Assembly: GCA_026126305.1 (NCBI GenBank)
Contig: JAHCJI010000010.1
Span: 59,500 to 123,499, forward strand
Direction: 5' to 3'
Length of the DNA: 64,000 bases
DNA from: Phycisphaeraceae bacterium
GTDB lineage: Bacteria; Planctomycetota; Phycisphaerae; Phycisphaerales; UBA1924
The number at the start of each line of letters is the position of its first letter. Position 1 is the first letter of the stretch. The notes beneath the pieces are model-generated. The model did not search any database and was not told where the DNA came from. It saw only the letters and a list, made by a program, of their open reading frames with translations. Of this stretch, positions 49,168 to 56,975 are shown one piece after another. The position numbers and the translations under genes are program-made.

Positions 49168-49196
49168 TTGCAACCCGGCCCGTCTTCGGTCATACT
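49168..49196 (+). promoter_or_regulatory. Candidate promoter giving a leaderless mRNA
   Basis: TTGCAA (49168-49173), 17-base spacer, CATACT (49191-49196). The expected transcription start is about 49202-49204, at the ATG of the propeller protein. There is no ribosome-binding sequence between the -10 box and the ATG. Confidence 0.35.
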
Positions 49197-49202
49197 AGTG
49201 GT

Positions 49203-50612
49203 ATGAAGACCACAGCCCTTGCCCTGCTCGCCACAGCGTCCGTCGCTCTCGCCCAGGCTTCGGACGTGTGCGAGGCCCAGCGGGTGTTGGCGCCTCCGGA
49301 CGTACCAACAGTTTCATTTAATGCGACAGCCATCACGAACGGCCGCCACTGGTTCTTGTCTGCCTCGCAAGCCAGCACCTTGTGCCCCGGCGCACCTATC
49401 TCATGCGCAACAGGCGCGGTCTTTGTCTACGAGTTGGATGGCAACGAACAACTGGTCCACGTGCAGACCATCGTGCCACACGACGTGCGGTTGTATGATG
49501 GATTTGGTATCAGCATGGACGTGGACGGCGATCGCCTCATCGTCGGTGCGCTCAACACCCAATGGCCCGGTTCGGAACTGCGCCAGGGCGCGGTCTTCGT
49601 CTATGAGCACGACGGCGAGGAGTGGGTCGAGGTGGCACGGATCCGGCCGCCCGACGAGGTGAGGCAGGAATTCGGAGTGTCGTTGTTGCTTGACGGGGAC
49701 ATGGCTCTAGCGAAGCAACTATCGGTCGATCGAGTGCATCGCTACGCACGCTCACCCGAGGGTTGGACATGGGTCGAGTCCGTGCAATCGCCCGATGGCT
49801 TGCCCGGGAACTCCTGCTTTGGATGCACTTCGGCCACTGGGAATGGGTGGTTGTTCTTCGGCGCACATCGTGACGGTTCACTCGTGCGCGACGGTGGTTC
49901 GGTCTATGTGTATCGCCGCCATGCCGACGGCACGCTTGAGTTTGCCCAAAAAATCGCATCAGCAGACGTGTCTCTTTTCGGCAATGGCTTGGACTTTGAC
50001 GGCACAACCTTGGCCGTCGGCGCGATCGCGACGAATCGGACACACACCGGCCAGGGCGTCGTGCGGACGTACACACTCGTAGACGGCGCATGGACGCTCG
50101 AACAGGAGATCACCCATCGACGCGCGAGACAGATGAGCCGGCTCGGTTCGCACGTCCACATTTCCGGCGCCACGCTCTACGCCACCGCCATGGGCGATAC
50201 CGTCTACAGGCCGCAACGTATCAGGGGCATGACCTACGTCTTCCAGCGCGACGCGACGGGCCAGTGGGTCGAGACCCGAAGGCTCCTGCCCAACCCGCCA
50301 GGCCGCACCGACCAGTACGGCACCGCCATCGCCTCGGCGGGCTCGAAGGTGCTCGTCGAATCCCGGCTCGACTGGGTCCCCGACCGCGGCACGACCGGCG
50401 CGGCCTACCTCTTTGACCTCGACGTGGACCCAGGCTGCATCCCCTGCCGGGCCGACCTCGACGGCGACGGCGTCGTGACCATCTTCGACTTCCTCGAGTT
50501 CCAGAACCTCTTCGCCGCGGGCGACCTGCGCGCCGACTTCGACGGCGATGGCCGGCTGACCGCCCTGGACTACCTCTTTTATGAGGCGGCCTTCCTGGAC
50601 GGGTGCGATTGA
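49203..50612 (+). CDS. Secreted FG-GAP-like beta-propeller protein with EF-hand/dockerin-like tail
   Basis: 469 residues. A signal peptide (MKTTALALLATASVALAQA) is followed by FG-GAP-like blades of the form FGISMDVDGDRLIVGA, QGAVFVYEHDGEEWVEVARI, GNGLDFDGTTLAVGA and YGTAIASAGSKVLVES. The C-terminal ~57 residues form a paired calcium-binding module: CRADLDGDGVVTIFDFLEF then ADFDGDGRLTALDYLFYEAA, closing with a Cys. This tail is common in Phycisphaerae secreted proteins. The function is unknown; adhesion or surface display is inferred. A possible leaderless promoter precedes it. Confidence 0.82.
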   Translation: MKTTALALLATASVALAQASDVCEAQRVLAPPDVPTVSFNATAITNGRHWFLSASQASTLCPGAPISCATGAVFVYELDGNEQLVHVQTIVPHDVRLYDGFGISMDVDGDRLIVGALNTQWPGSELRQGAVFVYEHDGEEWVEVARIRPPDEVRQEFGVSLLLDGDMALAKQLSVDRVHRYARSPEGWTWVESVQSPDGLPGNSCFGCTSATGNGWLFFGAHRDGSLVRDGGSVYVYRRHADGTLEFAQKIASADVSLFGNGLDFDGTTLAVGAIATNRTHTGQGVVRTYTLVDGAWTLEQEITHRRARQMSRLGSHVHISGATLYATAMGDTVYRPQRIRGMTYVFQRDATGQWVETRRLLPNPPGRTDQYGTAIASAGSKVLVESRLDWVPDRGTTGAAYLFDLDVDPGCIPCRADLDGDGVVTIFDFLEFQNLFAAGDLRADFDGDGRLTALDYLFYEAAFLDGCD

Positions 50613-50614
50613 GG

Positions 50615-50708
50615 AGATAGCAGATAGCAAATGGTAGATGAAGAGGGGATCTTCCGCCTCTTGATCTGCGATCTGCCATCTGCGATCTGCCATTTGCGAT
50701 CTGGAACC
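50615..50708. repeat. Short-period purine/pyrimidine repeat forming a long imperfect hairpin
   Basis: Left arm AGATAGCAGATAGCAAATGG followed by TAGATGAAGAGG; right arm CCTCTTGATCTGCGATCTGC followed by CATCTGCGATCTGCCATTTGCGATCT. Each arm is built from ~7-8-base units (GATCTGC, GCCATCT, GCAAATGG) and the right arm is the imperfect reverse complement of the left. It lies between two convergent genes and may serve as a bidirectional terminator. Confidence 0.6.
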
Positions 50709-50713
50709 GGCCC

Positions 50714-51400
50714 CTACCCCACCTTGGGCGGCCCCTTGCCACCCAGCGCCCGGCCCGCGCCGCTGAGCAGGCCGCCAGCGGCTTCGAACAGCGCGCCGAT
50801 GCCCAGGCGGGCCGCGTCCACGCCCGTGCCCGCGGCGTCGGCGGCGAAGGAGACCGGGTGGCGCATGGCCTCACGCAAGGCGCCCTCCACCGAGGGGCGG
50901 ATGGCCTCGAACACGCGGCCGGCGTGCTCGGTCAGGTCCTCGGCCGCGCCCGCGGCGTTCTTGCCGGTGGCCTTGGCAAGGCGTGCGCCCGAATCTCGCA
51001 GCAGGTCCTCGATAGCGCGAAGGTCGTCGATGGCCGCCTTCACGTCGTCCTTGGCGTAGGTCTCGCCGCGAGAGCGGGCCTCTTCGAGCGCCAGTTGCGT
51101 CGCGTGGGCGGCCTTGCCCAGTCCCTCGCCCAGGCCCTCGAGGGTCTCGGCCATCACGCTGCCGCGGCGTTCTTCGCTGAGCGCGTGCGCGCCCTTGCTG
51201 GCACCTTCGAGCACCTCTCGCGTCACGCGCTGGAGCGCATTGGCCCCGCCCTCGAGCAAGCGGCCGGGCGTGGCGGCGGCGCTCGACACCAGGTCGCTGA
51301 TGCGCCGGCGCACGTCTCCATCGGCCGCCGTCGCGTCGCCCGCGATGGTCTCGGCTTGGGACTGCGTGCTGGCGTGGTCCGTCTCGTTGTGGTTGCTCAT
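50714..51400 (-). CDS. Alanine-rich helical protein of unknown function
   Basis: 228 residues. The composition is rich in Ala, Gly, Glu and Arg with long amphipathic helices (RISDLVSSAAATPGRLLEGG, SVMAETLEGLGEGLGKAAHA, AIDDLRAIEDLLRDSGARLA). The C-terminus is Gly-rich (FEAAGGLLSGAGRALGGKG). There is no signal peptide or catalytic motif. It resembles a planctomycete/proteobacterial DUF of stress-type helical proteins (possibly DUF6781), from memory only. Last gene of the minus-strand group starting with the AGCS symporter. Confidence 0.6.
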   Translation of the reverse strand: MSNHNETDHASTQSQAETIAGDATAADGDVRRRISDLVSSAAATPGRLLEGGANALQRVTREVLEGASKGAHALSEERRGSVMAETLEGLGEGLGKAAHATQLALEEARSRGETYAKDDVKAAIDDLRAIEDLLRDSGARLAKATGKNAAGAAEDLTEHAGRVFEAIRPSVEGALREAMRHPVSFAADAAGTGVDAARLGIGALFEAAGGLLSGAGRALGGKGPPKVG

Positions 51401-51478
51401 GGGCACCCTCCCTTGGCGTGTTCCGCTTGACCGGGAAATGGTACGGGTGGCGCTGCGGCGGGTTCGAGGGATCTTGCC

Positions 51479-52231
51479 TCAGTTGGGCCTTGTTTGCGGC
51501 TTGGGCAGGGCCGGCAGCTGGGCGATCGTCGGGCTGCCGTACCAGCCGTGCAGCGTCCAGTCGCCCTCGGGCAGCATGGCCCGTGCGCCGGCCACACTGG
51601 TCGCGTCGAGCCACAGCAGCAGCCGGTCTTGGCCCTTGGCGTTGCTCAGCCGGCCCGCAATCAACACGCCCCGGGCCCCGCGAATGCGCTCGTGCAGCGC
51701 GGGGTCGTAGGGCGTGCTGGCCAACGCGTACGAACGGCCCACCCACTCGTCGGGCACGTCCGGGTCGTTCAGGCGTCGCCGCTCGTCTTCCTTCTCGAGC
51801 CTTGGCAGTTCGATGAGCGGCGCGTCGGTGGCCAGCACCCACGGGTCCATCGTGAACACGCCCATCTCGCGCGCGGGGTCGGTGTTGGCCAGCGCCAGGC
51901 CCTCGGCGGCGGTGCGCACGTCGAACACGAACAGGCCGCGGTGGTCCGGGTCGCTGCGGGGCTCGCCCAGCGGGCCGGCGATGAGCAGTTCGCCGCGATC
52001 GGCCATCTTGCGCATGTTGGCAAAGTGGCCTTGCATCGCCGCTTGGGCCTGCTCTTGCGAGGGCTGGCGCAGCGTGCCGGTGCGGATGAAGACGAAGGCG
52101 TAATCTTGCGTCTGCGTTTCCATCGCCCCGTGCCGCCCCGCTCGCTCGGGTTCCATGCATGGCCCGCCAGCGCATCCCGCGAGCATGGCACCGAGCCCAA
52201 GGATTGCGGCGGCGTTCGACCATCCTCGCAT
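51479..52231 (-). CDS. Lipoprotein with YciI-like domains
   Basis: 250 residues. Lipoprotein signal MRGWSNAAAILGLGAMLAGC with lipobox LAGC. The mature part has a YciI-like ferredoxin fold: YAFVFIRTG, HFANMRKMADRGELLIAGPL, GLFVFDVRTAAEGLALANTD, VFTMDPWV. YciI proteins are small and often of unknown activity; periplasmic lipidated versions are less common. 60 bp after the flotillin gene on the same strand. The mature protein should face the periplasm. Confidence 0.68.
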   Translation of the reverse strand: MRGWSNAAAILGLGAMLAGCAGGPCMEPERAGRHGAMETQTQDYAFVFIRTGTLRQPSQEQAQAAMQGHFANMRKMADRGELLIAGPLGEPRSDPDHRGLFVFDVRTAAEGLALANTDPAREMGVFTMDPWVLATDAPLIELPRLEKEDERRRLNDPDVPDEWVGRSYALASTPYDPALHERIRGARGVLIAGRLSNAKGQDRLLLWLDATSVAGARAMLPEGDWTLHGWYGSPTIAQLPALPKPQTRPN

Positions 52232-52291
52232 GTTCGTTCACTCCAATTCGCTGCGCTCGCACAGGCACGCGCATAGGGACACTGGCATGGC

Positions 52292-53971
52292 TCAGGCCTT
52301 CCCTTCGCCCTGGCCCGTATCGGGGCGGGATGCCGACGCTTGGCCGTCGCTGGTCGCGGCGGATGCTCCCCGGTACGACTCACTCACGCGTCCCAGCGCC
52401 CCGGGCAGTTCCACGCCCGCCTGGCGGGCCAGTTCGTGGACGGGCGGCAGTGCGCCGATGAGGCCGGCCAGGAAGTCGCTGGTGCTGCCGCCCACGCCGC
52501 CCTTGCCCTCGATGCTGCCCGAGCCCCGGCCGTTGTCCCACACGGTGATCTTGTCGATCTTGAGGTTGCTGATGGCCTTGACCTGCTGGGCCACCAGTTC
52601 GGGCAGTTGCTCGATGAGCAGCAGCGTGGGGGCCACCTGCGGGTTGTTGGCCGCCGCCTCCATCAGCTTGCGATAGCCCTGGGCCTTGGCCTCGAGCACC
52701 TTCTGCACGCCCTCGGCCTCGGCCTTGTACTTGGCCAGGATGGCGTCGGCCTCGCCCCGGGCTTCGCGGCGGCGCTTCTCGGCCTCGGCCTCGGCGGCGA
52801 TCTCGATGCGCTGCTTCTCGATCTCCTGCGGCGCCAGTTGCTCCTTGCCCAGACGCGCCAGTTCCTCCTCGCGTTCGGCTCGCAAGATCGCCTCGTGCGC
52901 CAGCGCGGCGGCCACCTCGGCCCGGCGCTGGCTCTCGGCACGCACCTCGGCCAGCTTCGCGTTGTACTCGGCGATCTGGGCCTGGCTGGCGTTCTCGCCT
53001 TCCACCGCGCGGGCCTCGGCCTCGGCCACCTGCACGCGCTGCTGCTGCTCGGCACGCTTCTTGGCCGCCGCCGTCTCGGCCGCACGCTCGGCGACGGCGA
53101 TGTCCTGGTTGCGCCTGCTCTCGGCCTCGCCGGTGATGGCCTGGGCTTCGAGCTCGGCGATCGCCACGCGCTGCTTGCGTTCGGCCTCCTTCTCACCCTC
53201 GGTCGCGGTCGCGGTTTCCTTGGCCACGCTCACCGTGCGTTCGCGGTTGGCCATCGCCTCGCCGGTGGCGCCGTCGCGGTCGGCCTGGGCCACCTCGACC
53301 TTGGCCTTGTTGATGGCCTCGGCCGCGGCGCGCTGGCCGATGGCGCGGATGTACCCGCTCTCGTCGGTGATGTCGCGGATGTTGACGTTGATCAGTTCCA
53401 GGCCCACCTTGTTGATCTCGTGGGTCACGTTCTCGCGGATGTGGCTCTCGAACTTCTCGCGGTCCTTGTTGATCTCCTCGATCGACAGCGTGGCGATGAC
53501 CAGGCGCAACTGCCCCAGGATGATGTCCTGGGCCAGTTCACGGATGCCCTGGGGCGGCTTGCCCAGCAGGTTTTCGGCGGCGGCGGCCATGAGCACCGGG
53601 TCGGGCGCGATGCGCACCGTGAACGTCGACGGCACGTTCACGCGGATGTTGTTCAGCGACAGAGCGCCCTCGAGGGGGATGTCGATCACCAGCGGCTCTA
53701 CGCTCATGTACGCGTGCTGCTGGATGACCGGGAAGACGACCTTGATGCCCCCGTTGAAGCAGCGCCGGCCCGTCTTGCCCGCGCTTCCCCAGATCACCAG
53801 CACGCGGTTGGGCGGGCATCGCTGCACCCGGCTGGCCAGGAACCAGATGACCAGCAACGTGATGAACAGCGCCACGCCCAGGCCCACCAGCGCGAAGATG
53901 CCCACGTTGTCGCTCGAGTCGCTCTGGGCCAGCAGCAGGTAGGTCCAATCGAGCCGGTTGCATTCGATCAT
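52292..53971 (-). CDS. Flotillin-like SPFH membrane scaffold protein
   Basis: 559 residues. An N-terminal hydrophobic segment (about 24-46) is followed by the SPFH/Band 7 domain (RCPPNRVLVIWG, PLVIDIPLEGALSLNN, FTVRIAPDPVLM, LELINVNIRDITDESG). A ~200-residue Ala/Glu/Arg heptad-rich coiled coil then runs to about residue 440. The C-terminal end holds PTLLLIEQLPELVAQQVKAISNLKID, here noted as LLIEQLPELV and ISNLKIDK. Flotillins organise membrane microdomains. An NfeD-like gene lies 69 bp upstream on the same strand, the standard partner arrangement. Confidence 0.93.
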   Translation of the reverse strand: MIECNRLDWTYLLLAQSDSSDNVGIFALVGLGVALFITLLVIWFLASRVQRCPPNRVLVIWGSAGKTGRRCFNGGIKVVFPVIQQHAYMSVEPLVIDIPLEGALSLNNIRVNVPSTFTVRIAPDPVLMAAAAENLLGKPPQGIRELAQDIILGQLRLVIATLSIEEINKDREKFESHIRENVTHEINKVGLELINVNIRDITDESGYIRAIGQRAAAEAINKAKVEVAQADRDGATGEAMANRERTVSVAKETATATEGEKEAERKQRVAIAELEAQAITGEAESRRNQDIAVAERAAETAAAKKRAEQQQRVQVAEAEARAVEGENASQAQIAEYNAKLAEVRAESQRRAEVAAALAHEAILRAEREEELARLGKEQLAPQEIEKQRIEIAAEAEAEKRRREARGEADAILAKYKAEAEGVQKVLEAKAQGYRKLMEAAANNPQVAPTLLLIEQLPELVAQQVKAISNLKIDKITVWDNGRGSGSIEGKGGVGGSTSDFLAGLIGALPPVHELARQAGVELPGALGRVSESYRGASAATSDGQASASRPDTGQGEGKA

Positions 53972-54040
53972 GCGCCAAACCCCCCATCGGGACGAACTCG
54001 CGGGTCGTCCGAGTTCAATCAGGATAGGCCCGGGCCGGCA

Positions 54041-54598
54041 TCAGGCCCGTTCGACCAGGAGCGTGTTCTGCTGGGTGTCCACCGAGACGATCCGCACGCG
54101 CGTCCGCGAGGCGATGGGCTCTTCGCTGGCCTGGACCGCGTCGTACTCGCGGCGACTCCCGTCGATGACCACCGAAACCGCGCCGCGGCCGGCGTTGGCC
54201 GGGGGCACGGCCACTTCGACGACGCCGCCCAGGCCCATGGCCTTCTCGATGGAGATATTGCCCGAGCGCTGGATCTTGAAGACCTGCCGGGTCAGCCAGG
54301 CCATGAGCCAGGCCACGCCCACGCCGCTGACCACCGCGATGGCGACCGATCCCACCATGCCCAGGTCCAGCAGGCGGAAGGCGGCCAGGCCCATCCACCC
54401 GCTGCCCAGGCAGAAGGCGGCGATGGTCTGGAGGCTCAAGGCCCGCAGGTCGCCCACGCCGGCAGTGTCCACGTCGATGTCCAGGTCCAGGTCGCCGCCA
54501 AACTCGCCCAGGAGCAGTTGCAGCACGAACAGGCCCGTGCCGAAGAGCGCCGGCACGCTGAACCAGACAGCCCCGTTTGCAAACAACCAGTCGAGCAC
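54041..54598 (-). CDS. NfeD-like membrane protein
   Basis: 185 residues with about three membrane segments (residues ~10-30, 60-80, 83-103) and a C-terminal OB-like domain (EKAMGLGGVVEVAVPP, RGAVSVVIDG, TRVRIVSVDTQQNTLLVE). The acidic loop GGDLDLDIDVDTAGVG lies between helices. This matches the short NfeD/YuaF-type partner of flotillin without the protease domain. Adjacent to the flotillin gene, supporting a joint role in membrane domains. Confidence 0.82.
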   Translation of the reverse strand: MLDWLFANGAVWFSVPALFGTGLFVLQLLLGEFGGDLDLDIDVDTAGVGDLRALSLQTIAAFCLGSGWMGLAAFRLLDLGMVGSVAIAVVSGVGVAWLMAWLTRQVFKIQRSGNISIEKAMGLGGVVEVAVPPANAGRGAVSVVIDGSRREYDAVQASEEPIASRTRVRIVSVDTQQNTLLVERA

Positions 54599-54636
54599 GC
54601 GCGGGCCCTCCCCTCCGGTGGAGGTTGTTGGGAAAT

Positions 54637-56751
54637 TTACTCGACGTCTTTCCCTTCGATGACTTCGGCGAGGGGGGCGGGGGTGTGGGCGCCAGATTCC
54701 AGTTCACCACTCTTCAGTCGGCGGACGTACGAGTGATACGCCTTCATCGCGATCGCTCCAAAGATGAGCATGATGGGGATGTTGGCCCAGAGCATGACGC
54801 CGGTGCCGAGCCCGGTGAGCGCGTCGAGCTCGGCATCGGTCTTGATGAAGCCGGCCGCGGCAATGACGATGGCAACACAATAAAGGGCCTTGTATGTCAG
54901 TGTGGCGGCTTCGCTCGAGCCGAAGAGGAAGACGATCCCCTTCTCACCGTAGTACGACCAGGAGATCATCGTTGAGATGGCAAAGAGCCACGCCGCCAGC
55001 GTGACGAGGTACTTCCCAAGCCCGGGGATGGCGGTATCGAAGGCGTGCCCAGTAAGAGAAGCACCGGGGTATTCGACGAGCAGTTCGCGTCCGGTCCCCC
55101 TGAAGCGTGGGCGCTCCGTGGCGTTGATCGAACCCCACTCGATGTGGAGTTCGCGACGATCCTGGACGTCGGTCAGTTTCAGTTCGCCACCCAGCCGATG
55201 GAGATTCAGCCCGGTGTTGCGGTTGAAATCCCCTTCCACGACGACGAACAATTTATCCCTTTCGCGCCAGTCGCCGGAAATCCGGCTTGCCGCAGCGCTC
55301 TTGGGAGGAACTTGGCTTGGCGATGCTACCGACCACTGGGCGGTGCTCCCATGGTACAACGTCTCGGCGACGACGGGGTTGGTCAGCCATTGCGGGAACG
55401 TGTCCGGCGAGAACTCCAGCGGTGCGAACTCCACACCAAGTTGTCCCTGCGATTCCACAACGCGTCCGCCGATGCTGATCCGATCTTCATCGTTGCCTTC
55501 ACTCATGACCATCACGAACACCCGGTCGCCGCGACGCCACTGAGGGAGATCCTTCCGACGCCCTTCGGCGACCGCTTTGTCATCGGCCTTTGTCGCGATG
55601 CGGGCTGGCATCGCTGCGATCGGACCCACAGTGATCTTCGAGTTGGCTACCTGGAGGGTCGGTGCGGCGGCCAACTCTGCGGCTGGCTCGGATGCAAACA
55701 CGATCCTGACTTCTTGGGTATCTGCAAAGGTCGCCTCCGGCCCCCGGCTCCAGACGCCCGTCGTCAGGATGACCAGTGCCGTCAGCGTGCACACCACGAT
55801 GGTGTCGATGAACGGTTCAAGGCCCGCGACGATGCCTTCGCGGACCGGCTCGTCGGTCTTCGCCGCCGAGTGGGCGATGGGCGAGGACCCCTGCCCGGCC
55901 TCGGACGAGAACAGCGCCCGCTTCATGCCCCACAGCAGCGCGTAGCCCGCGGTGCCGCCGAGGAACGCGCCCTCCGCCGACGAGGGCGAGAACGCCTCGG
56001 TCACGATGAGGATCAGCATCGCGGGAACCGCCTGGATGTTCATGACGATCACGACCAGCGCTGCGAGGATGTAGAGGCCGCACATCATCGGGACGATCCG
56101 GCCCGCGACCGCACCGATCCGCTTGATGCCGCCGATGATCACAAGGCCAACGATAACCGCCAGGATGATGCCGCACGCGATGGATGGGATTCCGAAGTAG
56201 TTCTCGGTGATCTGGCCAACGGCCCACGACTGGAACATGTTTCCGCCGGTGATCGTCGAGATCAGCAGTGTCACGACGAAGATACTGCCGATGGCCATGC
56301 CCAGGGGGCCGAGCCCGATGTTCTTGAAGGCTTTGGCGGCGACGAACATGGGTCCACCGTGCGGATTGTCGGGCTCATCCGTGTTGCGATAGAGCATCGA
56401 GAGGGTCACCTCGGTGGTCTTGATGGCCATCCCAAGGATGCCCACGACCCACATCCAGAAGACCGCGCCGGGACCGCCCAAGGCGACCGCAACGGCAACG
56501 CCCGCGATGTTGCCAAGGCCCACCGTTGCCGACAGGGCCGCAGAAAGGGCCTGGAAGTGATTGATCGCGCCCGGATCGTTCTTGTCGTCGTATCGACCGC
56601 GGATGACGGCCGTGCCGTGGGTGAGTGCCCGAAACTGGCTGAACCCCGACCAGATCGTAAACAGGACGCCAACGGCCAAGACAACGTAGAGCACATAGTC
56701 GTGCCAAATCACGCTGTTGATGAGATCCAGTACGTCCATGATCTGCTTCAC
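54637..56751 (-). CDS. Sodium:alanine symporter family protein with soluble insert
   Basis: AGCS-family amino-acid:cation symporter of about 704 residues. Family signatures are LSATVGLGNIAGVAVAVALGGPGAVFWMW (seen as GLGNIAGVAVA and GGPGAVFWMW), GGPMFV, NPHGGP and RALFSSEAGQGSSPIAHSAA. The membrane core is interrupted by a soluble segment of ~225 residues (341-565) between VILTTGVWSRG and LTGHAFDTAIPG, containing repeated beta-rich units (RRGDRVFVMVMSEG, RERDKLFVVVEGDF). The GTG start at 56751 has AAGGAG five bases upstream. It lies 38 bp before the NfeD gene. Confidence 0.88.
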   Translation of the reverse strand: MKQIMDVLDLINSVIWHDYVLYVVLAVGVLFTIWSGFSQFRALTHGTAVIRGRYDDKNDPGAINHFQALSAALSATVGLGNIAGVAVAVALGGPGAVFWMWVVGILGMAIKTTEVTLSMLYRNTDEPDNPHGGPMFVAAKAFKNIGLGPLGMAIGSIFVVTLLISTITGGNMFQSWAVGQITENYFGIPSIACGIILAVIVGLVIIGGIKRIGAVAGRIVPMMCGLYILAALVVIVMNIQAVPAMLILIVTEAFSPSSAEGAFLGGTAGYALLWGMKRALFSSEAGQGSSPIAHSAAKTDEPVREGIVAGLEPFIDTIVVCTLTALVILTTGVWSRGPEATFADTQEVRIVFASEPAAELAAAPTLQVANSKITVGPIAAMPARIATKADDKAVAEGRRKDLPQWRRGDRVFVMVMSEGNDEDRISIGGRVVESQGQLGVEFAPLEFSPDTFPQWLTNPVVAETLYHGSTAQWSVASPSQVPPKSAAASRISGDWRERDKLFVVVEGDFNRNTGLNLHRLGGELKLTDVQDRRELHIEWGSINATERPRFRGTGRELLVEYPGASLTGHAFDTAIPGLGKYLVTLAAWLFAISTMISWSYYGEKGIVFLFGSSEAATLTYKALYCVAIVIAAAGFIKTDAELDALTGLGTGVMLWANIPIMLIFGAIAMKAYHSYVRRLKSGELESGAHTPAPLAEVIEGKDVE

Positions 56752-56975
56752 GGCAACTCCTTCTGTTGGCGGTCGGCCATGGTGCCCACGATGATCCACA
56801 CAGGCTGTGCTGTGTGCAGGGACGCATCATCCCCCAAACACGCTCCCGATTCAAGCCCATTTCCCAGATTCTGGTTCGCTGGGACACCAGATCGAGCCCG
56901 GCTACGTTCATTCGATGCGAACGGTTACGGTCCGCGCCCGCTGCCGGGCCTGTCGGTTGCGCTCGGGAATCGGCC

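Noticed and set aside
52340..54736. A ~800-codon plus-strand frame opposite flotillin and NfeD
   Set aside because: Shadow of the Ala/Glu-rich coiled coil on the other strand; no independent support.
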